Shown here in pieces: positions 24,898-36,610 of a DNA stretch of 64,000 nucleotides. The DNA is from Girardinichthys multiradiatus (Eukaryota > Chordata > Actinopteri > Cyprinodontiformes > Goodeidae). The translations under genes were made by a program, and so were the position numbers. Position 1 is the stretch's first letter, and every line of letters starts with the position of its first letter. The notes under the pieces were generated by a model, which searched no databases, was not told the origin of the DNA, and saw nothing but the letters and a program-made list of their open reading frames with translations. Location of the stretch: contig NC_061812.1 in the NCBI RefSeq assembly GCF_021462225.1, positions 43,815,363 through 43,879,362 on the forward strand. Reading direction: 5' to 3'.

Positions 24898-25066
24898 TGG
24901 CCTTTATTTTGTATAAGTTGACGGAACAGGAAATGGGGTAGAGAGAAGGAGGGGAAGACATGCAGCAAAGGTCAATGGGCTGTGACTCGAACCAGTGACA
25001 GCTACGTCAAGAACTGTAGCCTCCCACACATGGGTCAGGTGCTTTACCCCTGTGCCACAGGCACGT
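24898..25066 (-). repeat. tRNA-like SINE, minus orientation
   Basis: On the minus strand there is a tRNA-like head. Its A-box-like sequence TGGCACAGGGGTAAAGC lies at 25057-25041 and its B-box-like GGTTCGAGTCA at 24993-24983, with tRNA-like spacing. A body containing 'catgtcttcccctccttctc' and 'accccatttcctgtt' follows. The body is a well-known fish repeat. The B box deviates from GGTTCGANNCC at the final bases, so this copy is probably no longer transcribed. It is not a tRNA gene, because no acceptor-stem pairing is evident. Confidence 0.6.
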
Positions 25067-25224
25067 CTGTCGCGTGGTTTTTTTGTTGTGGTGCGAAAAA
25101 CCAGAACAGTTATATTTCAGGCATTTATAGTTTTATCAGAGGTTTCAGCAATTCTGAACAGAACAGGTTTGATAAAACTTGCTATGCATTGAAGGCGGGC
25201 GCCTGGCCAGGTGCTGTGCCTTGG

Positions 25225-25520
25225 CCTTAAAGCTGATGACTTGCATCATGCAAACCATATTATTGTAGCTCTGATCGCCTGATTAGAGTTCCTGTCCTGT
25301 TGAATAATGAACCTCAACACAGCTTCTAACAAGTTTACTTCAAGGATTGCCCTGTATGTAGCTCCATCATCTTCTCATTAGCTCTACCTAGCATCTGAGT
25401 CTCTGATAAAAGAAAAGCCTTGCCAGAGCTTCATGCTGCCACCACCTTATGTCACTGTGAGTATTGTGTGTTAAGAGTGAGGTATATTGTTAGTTTCTTG
25501 CCGTATATCACTTTGCATGA
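25225..25520 (-). mobile_element. Decayed CAGTGCC-family Tc1-like fragment (minus orientation)
   Basis: Plus-strand wording equivalent to the reverse complement of the family's transposase: 'ttgtagctctgatcgcctga', 'cttctaacaagtttacttca', 'aggattgccctgtatgtagc' and 'cttcatgctgccaccacctt'. This covers the middle of the catalytic domain. Neither terminus is present. It may be part of the same insertion as 24565-24895 after rearrangement, or a separate copy. Confidence 0.65.
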
Positions 25521-27143
25521 GAAAGAAAACTGATAAGAAAGCCAGCATGAACCTTTTTTTTTCAAAACACCTCTCCATAGTTATTATAAACCATGCACGA
25601 AATTACCATATAGTCAATGTTCTGGTCCCTACAGGGAGGCAAAGGGCTCTTCTCTGTAAGTGAAACCTACAATGTGTGAATATTATCCTCTCAAGAGTAA
25701 CTGGGGAGGATTTCTGCATCTCATTTTAAAAAAAGACATGCCATAACTGGAAGCTACTGGGTCAGTTCAGACACCTTTAAGGTCTCTTTTACCTAACAAT
25801 CACACAGCAGTAATAAAACAGTGTGCTGCTGAAGACTGATGAGGGATTTAATGATGAGCAAGAAATGAGCTCTGAGGAATTTCTGTGGAGCCACATCGCC
25901 ACCTACTGGCGACACTTATAAGCCCAGGTAAGGAATATGTAAATCTTGAGCAACAAAGAAAAGGACGTTTAAAATATGTTCTTCAGCTGTTTGATGATAA
26001 AATTGGAAATGATGAAAATATTTTCTATGAGTTTCTCATCTGTTCAACAAGCAAGAAGCATTGGTAAGATCAAAAAGTACACATAAGAGTGAAAGTGTGG
26101 CTTTTAGCAAACAGTAAATTTGTAGAAACAGCTTCAACAAGTGGCTCAGCACTGGAGTGCAGAGGAGGAGCTACTCTGGTGTTTACCTGCTAAATTCTAC
26201 AGCAGCTCATCAGTCTGAATGTGGGCCTTTCACCAAACGGCACAACTCCTGCTGGCACCTCATCACTCCTCCCTCCCTCCTTCTGTGCCCGTATCAAGGA
26301 TCTCTCCAACTTGTACGAGTTTGTGTGTATGTCTGTGTTTAGATGTTTCAATTGCCCAGTTGGCTGTGTCCACATTGGGAGGAGAGGGAAGACGGAAAAG
26401 ATGAGAAGAAACTCAGGGAGTTGGAGCCCAGGCTCCAGTCTAGCATGACTAACATGTCTGGTTGCATCCATGGCCCTGGCACTACACAAAATATGTGTAA
26501 CATGTACCTTAACATCATGTTCTCCCACCTCCACTCCTTCTATAATCAGTATGTTCATTTTACCCCAGCTAATTAGCATTTCCCTGTCTCTGAGCCCAGC
26601 TGCTTACAGCAATAATAACAGGAATGACAGGAGAGAATATGGAAAGCATTAAAGAGGAATCCATTTGGAGCAAGAATGATCTGTGAAAAGCTGCTTTTCC
26701 TGCTGTGCTGCAGGCCCGGAAATGCACCGCCCACAGGAGAGAACCAAACTGGACAACATGAGAGGGGGCTGGAGCATTGGAGCATTTACAGCCCTGGGGG
26801 TGGGGGGGAGGGGGTGGGTTGGTGGGGTTGGGGGCGCGGGGGGGGGGGGGGGGGGGGGGGGGTTGCATCCACCTGTTCAAACAGCCAGAGCTATCCCGAG
26901 GAAATGAAAACTTCCATATCTCTGCAGAGTTGTGCAGATTCTGTATGTCAAATCCCTTTCACTTCCTTGCCGGCTCAGTCACTATCTTCTATTTCCACAG
27001 CTGTGATCTAAGAGCGTCTCCCAGCACCTATCTGAAACATCTGCACGCCCAAATCTGCTAAAGAACCCAATACGGATCGCTTTACTAATCGGAAAGGAAA
27101 ATGTAATTCTTAAAAATCAATGTTTTCTGCAGCATGTCATTTG
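25521..27143. other. Unclassified intronic or flanking DNA with a long G-run
   Basis: Besides the G-rich tract at 26796-26862, no gene or repeat was recognised. Open frames across the G-run read as poly-Gly or poly-Pro and are artefacts. Confidence 0.4.
26796..26862 (+). repeat. G-rich tract with a 25-base G-run
   Basis: A series of G-runs separated by single T, A, C or short spacers ends in 25 consecutive G (26838-26862). The plus strand can form G-quadruplexes. The length of the run is liable to be a sequencing or assembly estimate. Confidence 0.85.
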
Positions 27144-27556
27144 CAACTCCTTGCAAAAGTATTCAAAACCCTTGACCTTTGTCACATTTGTGTTACATTA
27201 CATCCAAAACTTCAACATATTTTACAACAAGCTCTGGTTGTATGTTTAGGGTCGTGCTACTGGTGGAATGTTTTCTTCCAGGATGGCACTGTATTTAGCT
27301 TTATACACCCCCCCCCCATCAACTCTGACTAGCCTACCTGAAAGGCATCCCCTGCATGGCTTGTGGGTTGTGGCAAGTGTTTCACAAAAGCATTTACTAA
27401 CAGTTGTCATGTCGACAACCTCTAGTCAGGCAAAATATTCACAACCATTTATCCTGTTCTTTCCACTTCAGACTTATGCACTACTTTGTGCTGGTTTATC
27501 ACGTACAATCCTAATAAAATACAGAAAGTTTTTGGTATGCCTTTTGCAAGGCACAG
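27144..27556 (-). mobile_element. Internally deleted CAGTGCC-family Tc1-like element (413 bp)
   Basis: Both termini can be seen: 'ccttgcaaaagtattcaaaa' at the left (27149) and 'ccttttgcaaggcacag' ending at 27556, followed by TA. Between them only short transposase scraps remain in minus orientation ('tatgtttagggtcgtgctac', 'ggatggcactgtatttagct', 'catcaactctgactagccta'). It is a non-autonomous, MITE-sized derivative. Confidence 0.8.
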
Positions 27557-29597
27557 TACATAGCATCCAGTTTTAGATTAAATGGAATCATTCACCAGTT
27601 CTCCACCGTCACTCTCACAACACGACACCAGAGCTTAGAACCGGCTGACCCCACAGAAGTCAGAGTGCTGTGGCAGGTGGCTTGAGACAATAACAGGACC
27701 TTGGCCGCCCGTTGCACAGGTCAGTGCTCGCATCAAGCCGTGAGATAACTGTGAGGGTATAAGTCATCTGACCTAAAAGGGCTGGGCCAGTTTTAGACGG
27801 GAAATAGTAACCTGAGTGGGGAGAGGTAACAAAGCTGTCCTGTTTGGATTTTAACATCAAGACAAGCAAAACTGTGAAGCTTTGTGTGTTTAAATGATTT
27901 GGTCATTTACACCTGTCATTTAGACAGTACCTCAGTCTCATATGGTTCACAGGGTTGTTGGGAAATAAAGTAATTCACTTTGTCCTTGCATTGAACAGAT
28001 TTACCTAAATGCCCCACAGACAGAGGGTTTCACCCTCGAGTCTCCCCGTCTTCCTGGTCAATCACGGCTGCTGTACCTTTATATAAAGACCTACTTAACA
28101 GCACCCACCGCCATGGCAATACCCTCAGGGGGAAAACGGCCAATGGCAGAGAGCAGTCTACTGGGGAGTGCTATCAGCTTCTCTTATGGGTGGCTAATGT
28201 AATCTCATGCCGAGCTGTCAGAGCTGTTATTATTGCCGTACACCGGCCCCTCGAACACAGACTCATTGGATGATTCATGCGACGGGGCAGGAGGGGGCGA
28301 GGAGGTGGTGTTAATGTATTCTGCCACCCAATCACTACACCGCGGGTGGAAAAGTCTGATCCTCTGAATGCAGACAGAGAGGAATAGCGGGAGGGTGAGA
28401 TCGAAATGCAGGTTGGTCCCTGCAAAATATGACAGCGGCGAGACATTTTTTTCTTCCCTGAAGCTTCCACCAGAAAACCTCAAATTACACCTTTCAGAGG
28501 CACCATAAATCAGAGCCTGTTGGTTAAATGCTTTCTTGTCAGACTCAAAACATGAGCTTTACAGGTGGGGTGAAAGAGAGTCGGCTTGTAAAAAAGGAAG
28601 ACATTGGAGTGCGGGGGATAATCATCAGGCAGAAAATCCTCAAGACTACAACTGACATCTTTCTGTGGGTGGGAAACATTGTTTTGGACGACCAACTTTG
28701 AGTGAAAACTCTGAAGTTGTAGGAGCACACGCTGCCCACCAGGGGTCACCTCCTTCCTCTGATGTGTTTTTATTTTTTTGGAGCTTGGGGGTTAGGAGCA
28801 GCAGAACCAAGGCCTGGTCCAGATTTATAAGGCAGCCATGCAGGACGACCCACTCTCTTCCAGCAGACAACAGATCTGGTTACATGTAAAATGCATATTT
28901 TAATAAGAGCATACAAATATTCTTTTGAACAGCCACAGCTGCCCCCTAAAACTCGTAAATCCCCTTTAATTTGTGGGAAAAAAAAATCTACTAAAATATT
29001 TCTTGGTTTTGGAATTAATCACCCCGCCCCTCTCCACAGTAGAGCTTTAGGATTTATTTCAGAAAACAATGCAAAAACTAAAGTGAACACAAGGCAATAG
29101 ACTTTTGTGCTGAATTAGTATTTTAATCTGAAATCTGCTTGTTTTGGCAAACCAATGGGACCACAAAGCTGAGGAGAGGGACCTGTGTGTAAGCAAACAT
29201 TCTCCGAGTGTACGCGGCCACTGGGAGTATGCTTTTTCATTCTGCTTCCACCCCGAGGCAGAGAAAAAAGAGAAAAAGCAGCATGTGGTGGAACTGCTGG
29301 CTCGGAGATCGGCCTTTTTACACTAAAGCCTTCAACACAAGTATAACAGTGCTCAAAGCGGCTGGGTGGGAGTCCTGACGGGGCACAGGGTGGCGTTTTG
29401 GTTACTGCTCTGCTGAACGACAGCCAGAGGCGAAAGGCCAACAGTAAACAAGTCATTATGGCATTGGAGGCTGAGGAGCTGCTGTAATTGGTGCTGCTCG
29501 TGAGAAGATGAGGAGAGACTTTAGACAAAAGGGAGGAGAGGGAGATGTGAAGGAGGAGGAGCAGTCAGACTTGAGGTGGGAGCAAGGGGCTTGGGCA

Positions 29598-29636
29598 TGG
29601 TCAGGGTGGGCTGGGGGAGGGGGGGGGGGGGGGGGG
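29598..29636 (+). repeat. G-rich tract with an 18-base G-run
   Basis: 'catggtcagggtgggctggg' leads into GGAGG and a run of G from 29619 to 29636. It has G-quadruplex potential. Confidence 0.85.
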
Positions 29637-30023
29637 TGTTCACATCGATCTTTATCTATAACAGATTCCCAGGGAAAGAACGCCTGAGGCCAGATGAGGC
29701 AAGGAGTGCAGCTTACAACAGTAAGGCACTCTGAGCTCAAACACCTCCTGCTGTAGTTCCCTTTCTACTGACTGGCAGCAACCTATCTTCCATGTAACAT
29801 AACCAGAACCCTGAAAAAATTCAGTCAAAGGGAACTGTTTTTTGCATTAAAAATGAGAATTTAAACTCCAATCTAACCAGTTCTCTCTGTTCTCTCTGTA
29901 GGTCCACAGGATCTATAAGGAAGGACCCCTCAAGGAAAAAGGAAATGTAGCTAGAAAAGGGAATACATAATTAGCCAGATATAAAGAGTGTGCTGATGGT
30001 GTTAGTTAACAAAGCCTTCTCCA

Positions 30024-30420
30024 AGGCAGGAAGGTGGGAAGGAAGGAAAGTAGGAAGAAAGCAGGGAAAAATGAAAGAAAGGTAGGGGTAGGAAAGAAGA
30101 AAACTGGACAGGCAGAAGGAGGCAGCAAGTTGAAAGCATGGAAGGAAAAGAAAGGTATGTAGGAAGATAGGAAGAAAAAATAAGAAAGGTAGAAGGAAGG
30201 GAAAAGGGTAGCTAGGTTCAAAGGATGGAAGATAGAGGAACATAGGAACATAGCGAAGAAAGGAAGATAGGAAGGATGGATGATAGAAAGAATGGAAGAA
30301 AGGTAGGTAGTTAGGGTGGAAGAATGTAAGGGGAGAAAATAGATGGAAAGGCAGGAAAAAAAATGTGGGAAGAAAGCTTAAAACAATGGAGAGAATGTGG
30401 GAAGGATGAATAACAAATGA
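30024..30420 (+). repeat. Degenerate (GGAA)n-type purine-rich tract
   Basis: About 400 bases dominated by A and G in variants of ggaa, ggaaga and aggta units. It is an old, interrupted tetranucleotide repeat. Minus-strand open frames here (rich in F, S, P, L) are composition artefacts. Confidence 0.85.
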
Positions 30421-32184
30421 ATGGATCCAGAAACAAATGAACAGATAAATGATACACTGAAATACTGAAAAAAGACCTTTTAATGTAATAATGGGTCTCC
30501 TTGATCACAGGCTATTGTTTACATTTATTTACCAAGCTTGGACTTTTTTGTTCTAATACACACTGTGTGAAATATTTACTGCGAGACCTTAATCTTACTG
30601 ACCATCTCCTGCCAATGCCAATCAACAGACCTCACAGCCAATGTTTGAGGGAATAAAGCATACATAGACTAATGTAGTTGTTTATTATTGGAACAGAGAC
30701 ATAGCTGGCAAAATTAGCTAATAGCCCTTTCTCTAACAGTGACATCTAAGGTGATATATCCTCTGATCCCCACTGGAGCTTCCATCTGATTTATAAATTA
30801 GCGAGCTTAAAAAGGTATTTAACAGCAGTGTGTGAATCAGGAACTTGACTATTGGGGATTAAGGTGCCTTTATGCTTAGATTACACAACATTTAGCACCC
30901 TTGCACATAGAGGATAGTAAGGGATAGTGTAGGGATTTGAACACAGGTGTGCACTTGAAGATTAGAGCAAAGCTTCTGGTAATGGAAGAAAAGATGACCG
31001 CTGTCACCTTTGAAGGCCAGCCATATGGAGAAGGGAGCATAAAAGAAAACCACCTCCTCTAGAAAAAAAAAAAGAAGAGGCTCTTGGTGAATAAGATCTG
31101 CACACACAGCTTCCCACAGGTCAGCAGTGATAAAATAAATCTGGATTAAACCCATCCTGCCAAGATATCTCTCTTCCTCCACTAATTGAATTTGATTTAT
31201 TGGACTGAAAGAAAAATGCCTCCCCAGCTAGCCAAGGGCGACAAGGGAAGTCTTGTTCTTAACTTTCTTCATCCCTCATTGAGTTTCCTCATTTCAGAAC
31301 ATCAGATTTGGGCATCATTATTTAGCATTTTAAAAAGAAAAATCATGTGATCCATAATATGATGTAATGCAATAGTGGGGTAGGTATGTAATTGTTGCCA
31401 TAAAATAAGCCATAGGAAATGGCAAGATAAGATAACCTATTCACACCCATTATCTAGAACCCAAGCCAAACTTTAGAGATCAAGAGATCACGGTCTAAGG
31501 ATGGAAAACTTGAAGAATGAATGAAAAGGAGAAGCTGAGAGCAGAGCGGGGGAAGATTGGGAGTGGGGTGAGGAGGTAAAGACAGGGAATGAGGTGAAAT
31601 GTGCGTCAGAGATGTGGCTTTGGGCCGGCCTGCTGAGCGGCAAGGGACGTTACTGATGGACATGTCTGACATTGTACTAACAAGCAACCTCTGTGTACAG
31701 ATCAAACCACTCACAAATGCCAAACCATATTGCATAGCCACCTAAACGTTACTGCAAAGCTGTCCTTGTGAGAACCCATTACTTCTATCCCTAACCACAG
31801 CTTTTACATCCATTAGGCTTTGACAGAGGCAACAAATGCTTCATATCGAGCTAAGATTGAAGACTTGTAATGTTAGGTTTTCTTTGGAACGGGCTGATTT
31901 GACTTGATTTTAGCAAGCCAGCCAGGTCTTTACTGAAATAATACACAGTGGGGTTATGGGAAGGGCTGGGGTTAGGTCTTTCATTGTCACATATACACTT
32001 GCCCGCAGCTTTAGCAGATATACCTGTTAACTCAAATAATGAATCAGCTAATCACATGGCAGCAATTCGCTGCATTCAGTCATCTATATGTGGTGAAGAT
32101 GACTTGCCGAAGTTCACACTGAACATCACAATGACTTTCTGATTTCTGATGATTTAAGTGACTTTAAAGGTAGTTATAAAGGTG

Positions 32185-33000
32185 TTGTTGGTGCTTGATG
32201 GGCTGGTCTGAGTACTTCAGAAACTATTGATCTATTGGGATTTTCAAGCAACGGTATCCTAGGGGTCGTCAGAGGAGAATTGGCAGATTGGTTTGAGATG
32301 ATAGAAAGGCAGCAGAAGCTCAAATAACCACCTGTTACAGCCAATGTATGCAAAATGCCATCTCTGAAGATTGAAGCAAATGGGCTACAGCAGCAAAAAA
32401 CCATGCCAGGTACCACTAGTGTCAACTAGGAACAGGAAACTGAGTGTAAAATTTAAACGAGCTTACCCAGACAGTAACAGATTGGAAAAATATCGCCTGG
32501 TCAGATGATATCATCTGAATGTTGCTGCTGGAATTGAGAAGGTCGGATTTGATATAAACAACATGAAAGCATGGATCCATTCTGCCATATATTAATTAAG
32601 TTCAAGCTGCTGGTGGTGTCTGTGTAATCGTGTAGAGAATATTTTCTTTGAAACACTTTGAGTCCCTAGGGACCGAGTACATTTAAAGGCCAGTCTACCA
32701 GTATTGTTGCTGACAATCTCCTGATTGCTACTTGCAATAGAGGATTCTGCTCTATTAGATTAATTTCACCAGAAACATGAGATGTGGTGGAACAGGAGTT
32801 GACATCATAGATGTTCAGCTGTCAGATCTGCAACAACTGCATAATGCTATTATGACAACAGGGACCAAAACCTCAGAGGTATGTTTCTGACACCTTGTTA
32901 AAAATCTACAGTATACCATGAAGATTTATGGTGGTTCTGAAGGCAAAAGGGAGTCCAACCACTACCAAAGCAAACCCAATTAAGCGGTGGGTATGGAATT
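32185..33000 (+). mobile_element. Decayed Tc1-like element, same family as 18800-19460
   Basis: Plus-strand wording shared with the family: 'gtcagaggagaattggcaga', 'tttgagatgatagaaaggca', 'gggctacagcagcaaaaaac', 'catgaaagcatggatccatt', 'ctgctggtggtgtctgtgta' and 'gatgtggtggaacaggagtt'. The end is 'aaggcaaaagggagtccaac'. The right terminus near 32970-32990 ('aacccaattaagcggtgggt') is a diverged form of the 'acctaataaagtgtccagtg' end. Reading frames are broken throughout. About 100 bp around the second catalytic Asp seem to be missing. Confidence 0.8.
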
Positions 33001-34999
33001 TTGGTAAAGATTGTGAGAATTTGGACAATAGTGTCATACAAATTGTCAGTTTTTTTTCCCCTAATCTAAGAGGAAAGCAACTAAAACATACAATGACCGA
33101 TTTTCAAGAGGATTTAAATGAGGTGAAGGATTCTCAAACCAATCCCCACACTGTGAAAGATAGGAATACACCCTAGTGTGTGAGTTGCTCTGGAGGGGGT
33201 TTGCACAATAGCAGTGGACAATTTTTATCCAGTCAAAAGAGCTTCCCTCCAGCTGCGCGGCATTCCGGTGGGATTAAATTAAAGGCAATTTACACAGCTC
33301 GCTATGTTGACACTCCAGTTAAACCTGCAATCTCTCTGCAACAAAAACCTGGCTCGTTTTCCCTTATATCTCTTGAAAAAATGTCAGCGACCCTCTATAT
33401 TAATTTCAAAAAGACTCTAATTAAGGACGCTCCACTGCCTCCTAAGGCTGCGTTTACCAGATTTGAAGGGTGATGTGGCGTTCGAGCCAGCAAATGTCAT
33501 CATGCTGCCAGCGAGTTTATTACGATGCTTAAGACCCCGCTTCCAAACAAATGCCAAGGCGAAGCCATCAAGGACCCCGATGGGCTGGAACTACTAACCC
33601 ATCATAATTCAGAGTTGAAGTTCCTGTGTACTTGTGACCCTTCATGTAAATCATCAGCCCATCAGTGAACGCTACCTCCTCGAACCCTCTTCATAAACTT
33701 TGGAATGACTGAGGATTGGGATTCACAATGAATGACATAAGGAAAACTGGGATTTGTTTTTGAATGGAACTGATGAAGAACATGTATTTATTAGCAGAGC
33801 CAACATGGAGGAGAGGGTTGCCTGCCCATTCGTCTCCAGCATAATAACAACAGCAGATGGTACTGATAGCACAGAAGTGTTGGGGAGGAGGCAACGTGAA
33901 AGGGTAAGACAAGGCTCATTATCACCTCTTTTTGCATCACATGGCACAACAACCCCCTTTCACCTCTTGTTTCTGCTATGATAACAGTGATTTGCAAGAA
34001 CAGCATGGCCTCTGGGCTTTCAATGTGTCAATGTCTTTTGTGTTTCAGGAACACAACTGTTTGTTAATTAAGTTACCATTTGGACTGAGTGACTTTGCAT
34101 CAGGTACTGCTTAATTTTACAGCTGCAGACTCAAGCCAAAATAATTTCTATTAACTATGACCTCGTTAGATGCTCATGTGCTCTGCTAAAAAACAGTCAA
34201 AAACAGGTCTGGATTTGTCAGCTCTACCAGAGTCAAACTGTGTTCTTAACCAGCTGCCCACATGATGTTTTACTGCATCACGGCTGCTTCTCAAGCTTAA
34301 CCCATCCTCTATCCATTTTCACTGGCAGTCAGGCCAAAACCAGACCGCAGAAACAGCGAGTTCAGAACACGCAGTGCAAATCCAGTTGGCTCGTCAGCGG
34401 TGTCTCTGTTGACCTTCCAGAGAAATACTAATTTCAGATCCTTTCATTGAGCAAATGCAATCATAACTGTTTAGAAATAGTGAGGGGTACCTCAACCTCT
34501 GCTGGGTTGTAAACCCAAAATGCAATTGAGGACAGTTAGCAGCCAAGCAAGGCTGAAGGTGATCCTTATCTGAGGTCGTGTCTGCGTGGTTGAGTGTGAG
34601 GGAGAATGCGAGTGAGCCAGCAGAACCATCAACGTTTGGGGATGTGTGGTCTGGCCAAAGTGGATGAAGGTTTGGAAAGGAAATGAGGGTGAATATGAAA
34701 CTGCACAGCACTAACTGCGCCCTAGTCCCAAGGGTCGAGTTGGCTCATCCTGCAAAGAATAGAGTTCAAATATTCTATAAAACCAAGGAACTAAAATACA
34801 CCGTAAAAGTGGATTTTGGATGACGCAGCTGTTTTTCCTTCAAGACAGGCAAACTTAATGGGGGAAACAGTGATGACATCAACTGTCGCTGGCAATGAAA
34901 ACGAAGAATTTTGTCATGAAGCCAATGTCTAAGGGTTAGAAAAGGGGTAAGATAAGAAGAAAAAAGTTCAATAGGATAAGGCTCATACCAGCACATATA
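33001..34999. other. Unclassified intronic DNA; possible conserved block at 33180-33670
   Basis: No repeat was recognised. Positions 33180-33670 are G+C-balanced, contain a 97-codon open frame and lie between old transposons without being invaded. They are a candidate regulatory element rather than a recognised exon. The remainder has chance open frames only. Confidence 0.3.
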
Positions 35000-35111
35000 C
35001 AGTGGACATAAAAAGTCTGCAAACCCCTGTTAAAATAGCAGATTTTGGAATGCAAAATAACAAGACCAAACTTAATAATTTTTTTACTTTTCCCATAATT
35101 TGTAAGACCTA

Positions 35112-35888
35112 CAGTACAGACCAAATGTTTGGACCCACCTTCTCATTCAAAGAGTTTTCTTCATTTTCATGACTATGAATATTGTCAGAACTCTGTATGG
35201 CATTGACCTGTTCTCTAATCTGAGTTGCTGTTAACCTGCGATTTCTGAGGCTGCTGACTCGGATGAACTTATTGTCCACAGCAGACTCTTGGTCTTCCTT
35301 TCCTGGGGCGGTCCTCATGTGAGCCTGTTTCTTTGTAACGCTTGATGGTTTTTTTCGACTGCACTTGGGGACACTTTCAAAGTTTTCCCAATTGTTTGGA
35401 CTGACTTACCTTCATTTCTTAAAGTAATGATGGCCACTCGTTTGTCTTTACATAGCTGCTTTTTTCTTGCCATAATACAAATTCTAACAGTCTATTCAGT
35501 AGGACTATCAGCTATGTACTGTATCCACCTCCTGCACAACACAACTGATGGTCCCAACCCCATTTATAAGGCTTGAAATCCCACTTATTAAACCTGACAG
35601 GGCACACCTGTGAAGTGAAACCCTTTTCAGGTGACTACCTCTTGAAGCTCATCAACATAATGCCAAGAGTGTGCCTAGCAGTAATCAAAGCAAAAGGTGG
35701 CTACTTTGAAGAACCTAGAATATAAGACATATTTTCAGTTGTTTCACACTTTTTTGTTCAGTATATAATTCCACATGTGTTAATTCATAGTTTTGAAACC
35801 TTCAGTGTGAAGCTACAATATTCATAGTCATGAAAATAAAGAAAACTCTTTGAATGAGAAGGTGTGTCCAAACTTTTGGTCTGTACTG
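35112..35888 (-). mobile_element. Tc1-like transposon, family A copy 2, internally deleted (777 bp)
   Basis: The same CAGTACAGACC termini as the copies at 5381 and 52715, with TA on each side (35110-35111 and 35889-35890). It is inserted in the opposite orientation. The full-length 5' repeat is on the right (about 35622-35888). The left repeat is cut to about 75 bp and joined directly to transposase codons near 35186, so the catalytic two-thirds are gone. It is a non-autonomous copy. Confidence 0.93.
35186..35473 (-). pseudogene. N-terminal remnant of the family-A Tc1 transposase
   Basis: From the ATG at 35473-35471 the minus strand reads the DNA-binding N-terminus (MARKKQLCKDKR..., helix-turn-helix). 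A run of seven A (35349-35355 on the opposite strand) then causes a +1 frameshift before the KTIKRYKE region. In the shifted frame RPRKG and FIRVSSLRNRRLTATQIREQVN are readable, with a further lesion between them. The sequence ends abruptly at 35186, before any catalytic residue. The frameshift is shared with the copy at 52715. Confidence 0.85.
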
Positions 35889-36610
35889 TATAACCTGTAC
35901 AGAAAAACAGAAAAACACATGAAAATCTTTTAGGGTGAAAAAACAATGCGAAACAAAAAACTGAGGTAGTGTAATGCATAAGAATGCACAAACTTAACTG
36001 CATAGTTGTTCAGATTGGAGTCTATCAGTATGGAACTTCTTGTTTTCACAAAAACACTTATTTGCAAGAAAGAAGTGTTTCTTCTGGTGCTATACTCCAA
36101 ATCTGTCAGACTGATAGGGAATCTCCGGTGCACAGCACTCTTTAGATCACCTCATGGATTTTCTGTATCATATTCAGGTTGGGGCTCTGGCTGGGCGAAT
36201 CCAAAACTTTAATCTTTTTCTGGTAAAGCTGTCTGTTGATTTGGATTTACACTTTGGGTCACTGTCAGGGTAGAAGATAAGGTTCCTCTTCATCTTTCTA
36301 TGAGAAGCCCGAAGGTTTTGTGCCAACACTGACTGCTATTTGCTATTTCACTCGACCTTGACTAAAATTCAAATTCTAGCTGTAGAAAACAGTCCCAACG
36401 TGATGCCGCCACCACCTTGCTTTACTGTGGGTATGGAGATGTGCCGTTTTGTTTTTTTAGCCAAACATGCCTTTTAGAATTATGGCTAAATAGTTCAACC
36501 ATGGTTTCACCAGATAGGCGATTTTAAATGTATTTTAGCTAAAATTTGGAGGGTTTGCATGTGTTTTTTGTAAGAAAAATATTTTCAAACATCCCTTGAT
36601 AACGATCTGC

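Larger units (their letters stand above)
27557..32184. other. Unclassified intronic or flanking DNA with low-complexity tracts
   Basis: Holds the G-run at 29598-29636 and the purine tract at 30024-30420. Positions about 28010-28460 are G+C-balanced and free of recognised repeats. They could be conserved regulatory sequence, but nothing in the sequence itself shows it. No exon was recognised. Confidence 0.4.
35000..36610 (-). mobile_element. Old Tc1-like element (CAGTGGA.ATAAAAAGTCT family) split by a family-A Tc1
   Basis: The left terminus 'cagtggacataaaaagtctg' at 35000 is preceded by TA (34998-34999). It is followed by 'cccctgttaaaatagcagat' and 'ccataatttgtaagaccta', at which point the younger element (35112-35888) begins. 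The host resumes at 35889 with 'taacctgtacagaaaaacag' and 'gaaaatcttttagggtgaaa'. Minus-oriented transposase remnants follow: 'ctccaaatctgtcagactga', 'tttagatcacctcatggatt', 'gggctctggctgggcgaatc' and 'gatgccgccaccaccttgct'. The C-terminal coding part trails off near 36600 and the right terminus is missing. Confidence 0.82.

Noticed and set aside
24955..25066. tRNA gene on the minus strand
   Set aside because: A- and B-box-like sequences are present, but there is no acceptor or anticodon stem pairing and the downstream body is a dispersed repeat. It is a SINE.
26569..26907. Glycine-rich and proline-rich open frames
   Set aside because: They are translations of the G-run and have no start or end context of a gene.
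29971..30251. Minus-strand open frames rich in Phe, Ser, Pro and Leu
   Set aside because: They are produced by the purine-rich (GGAA)n tract.
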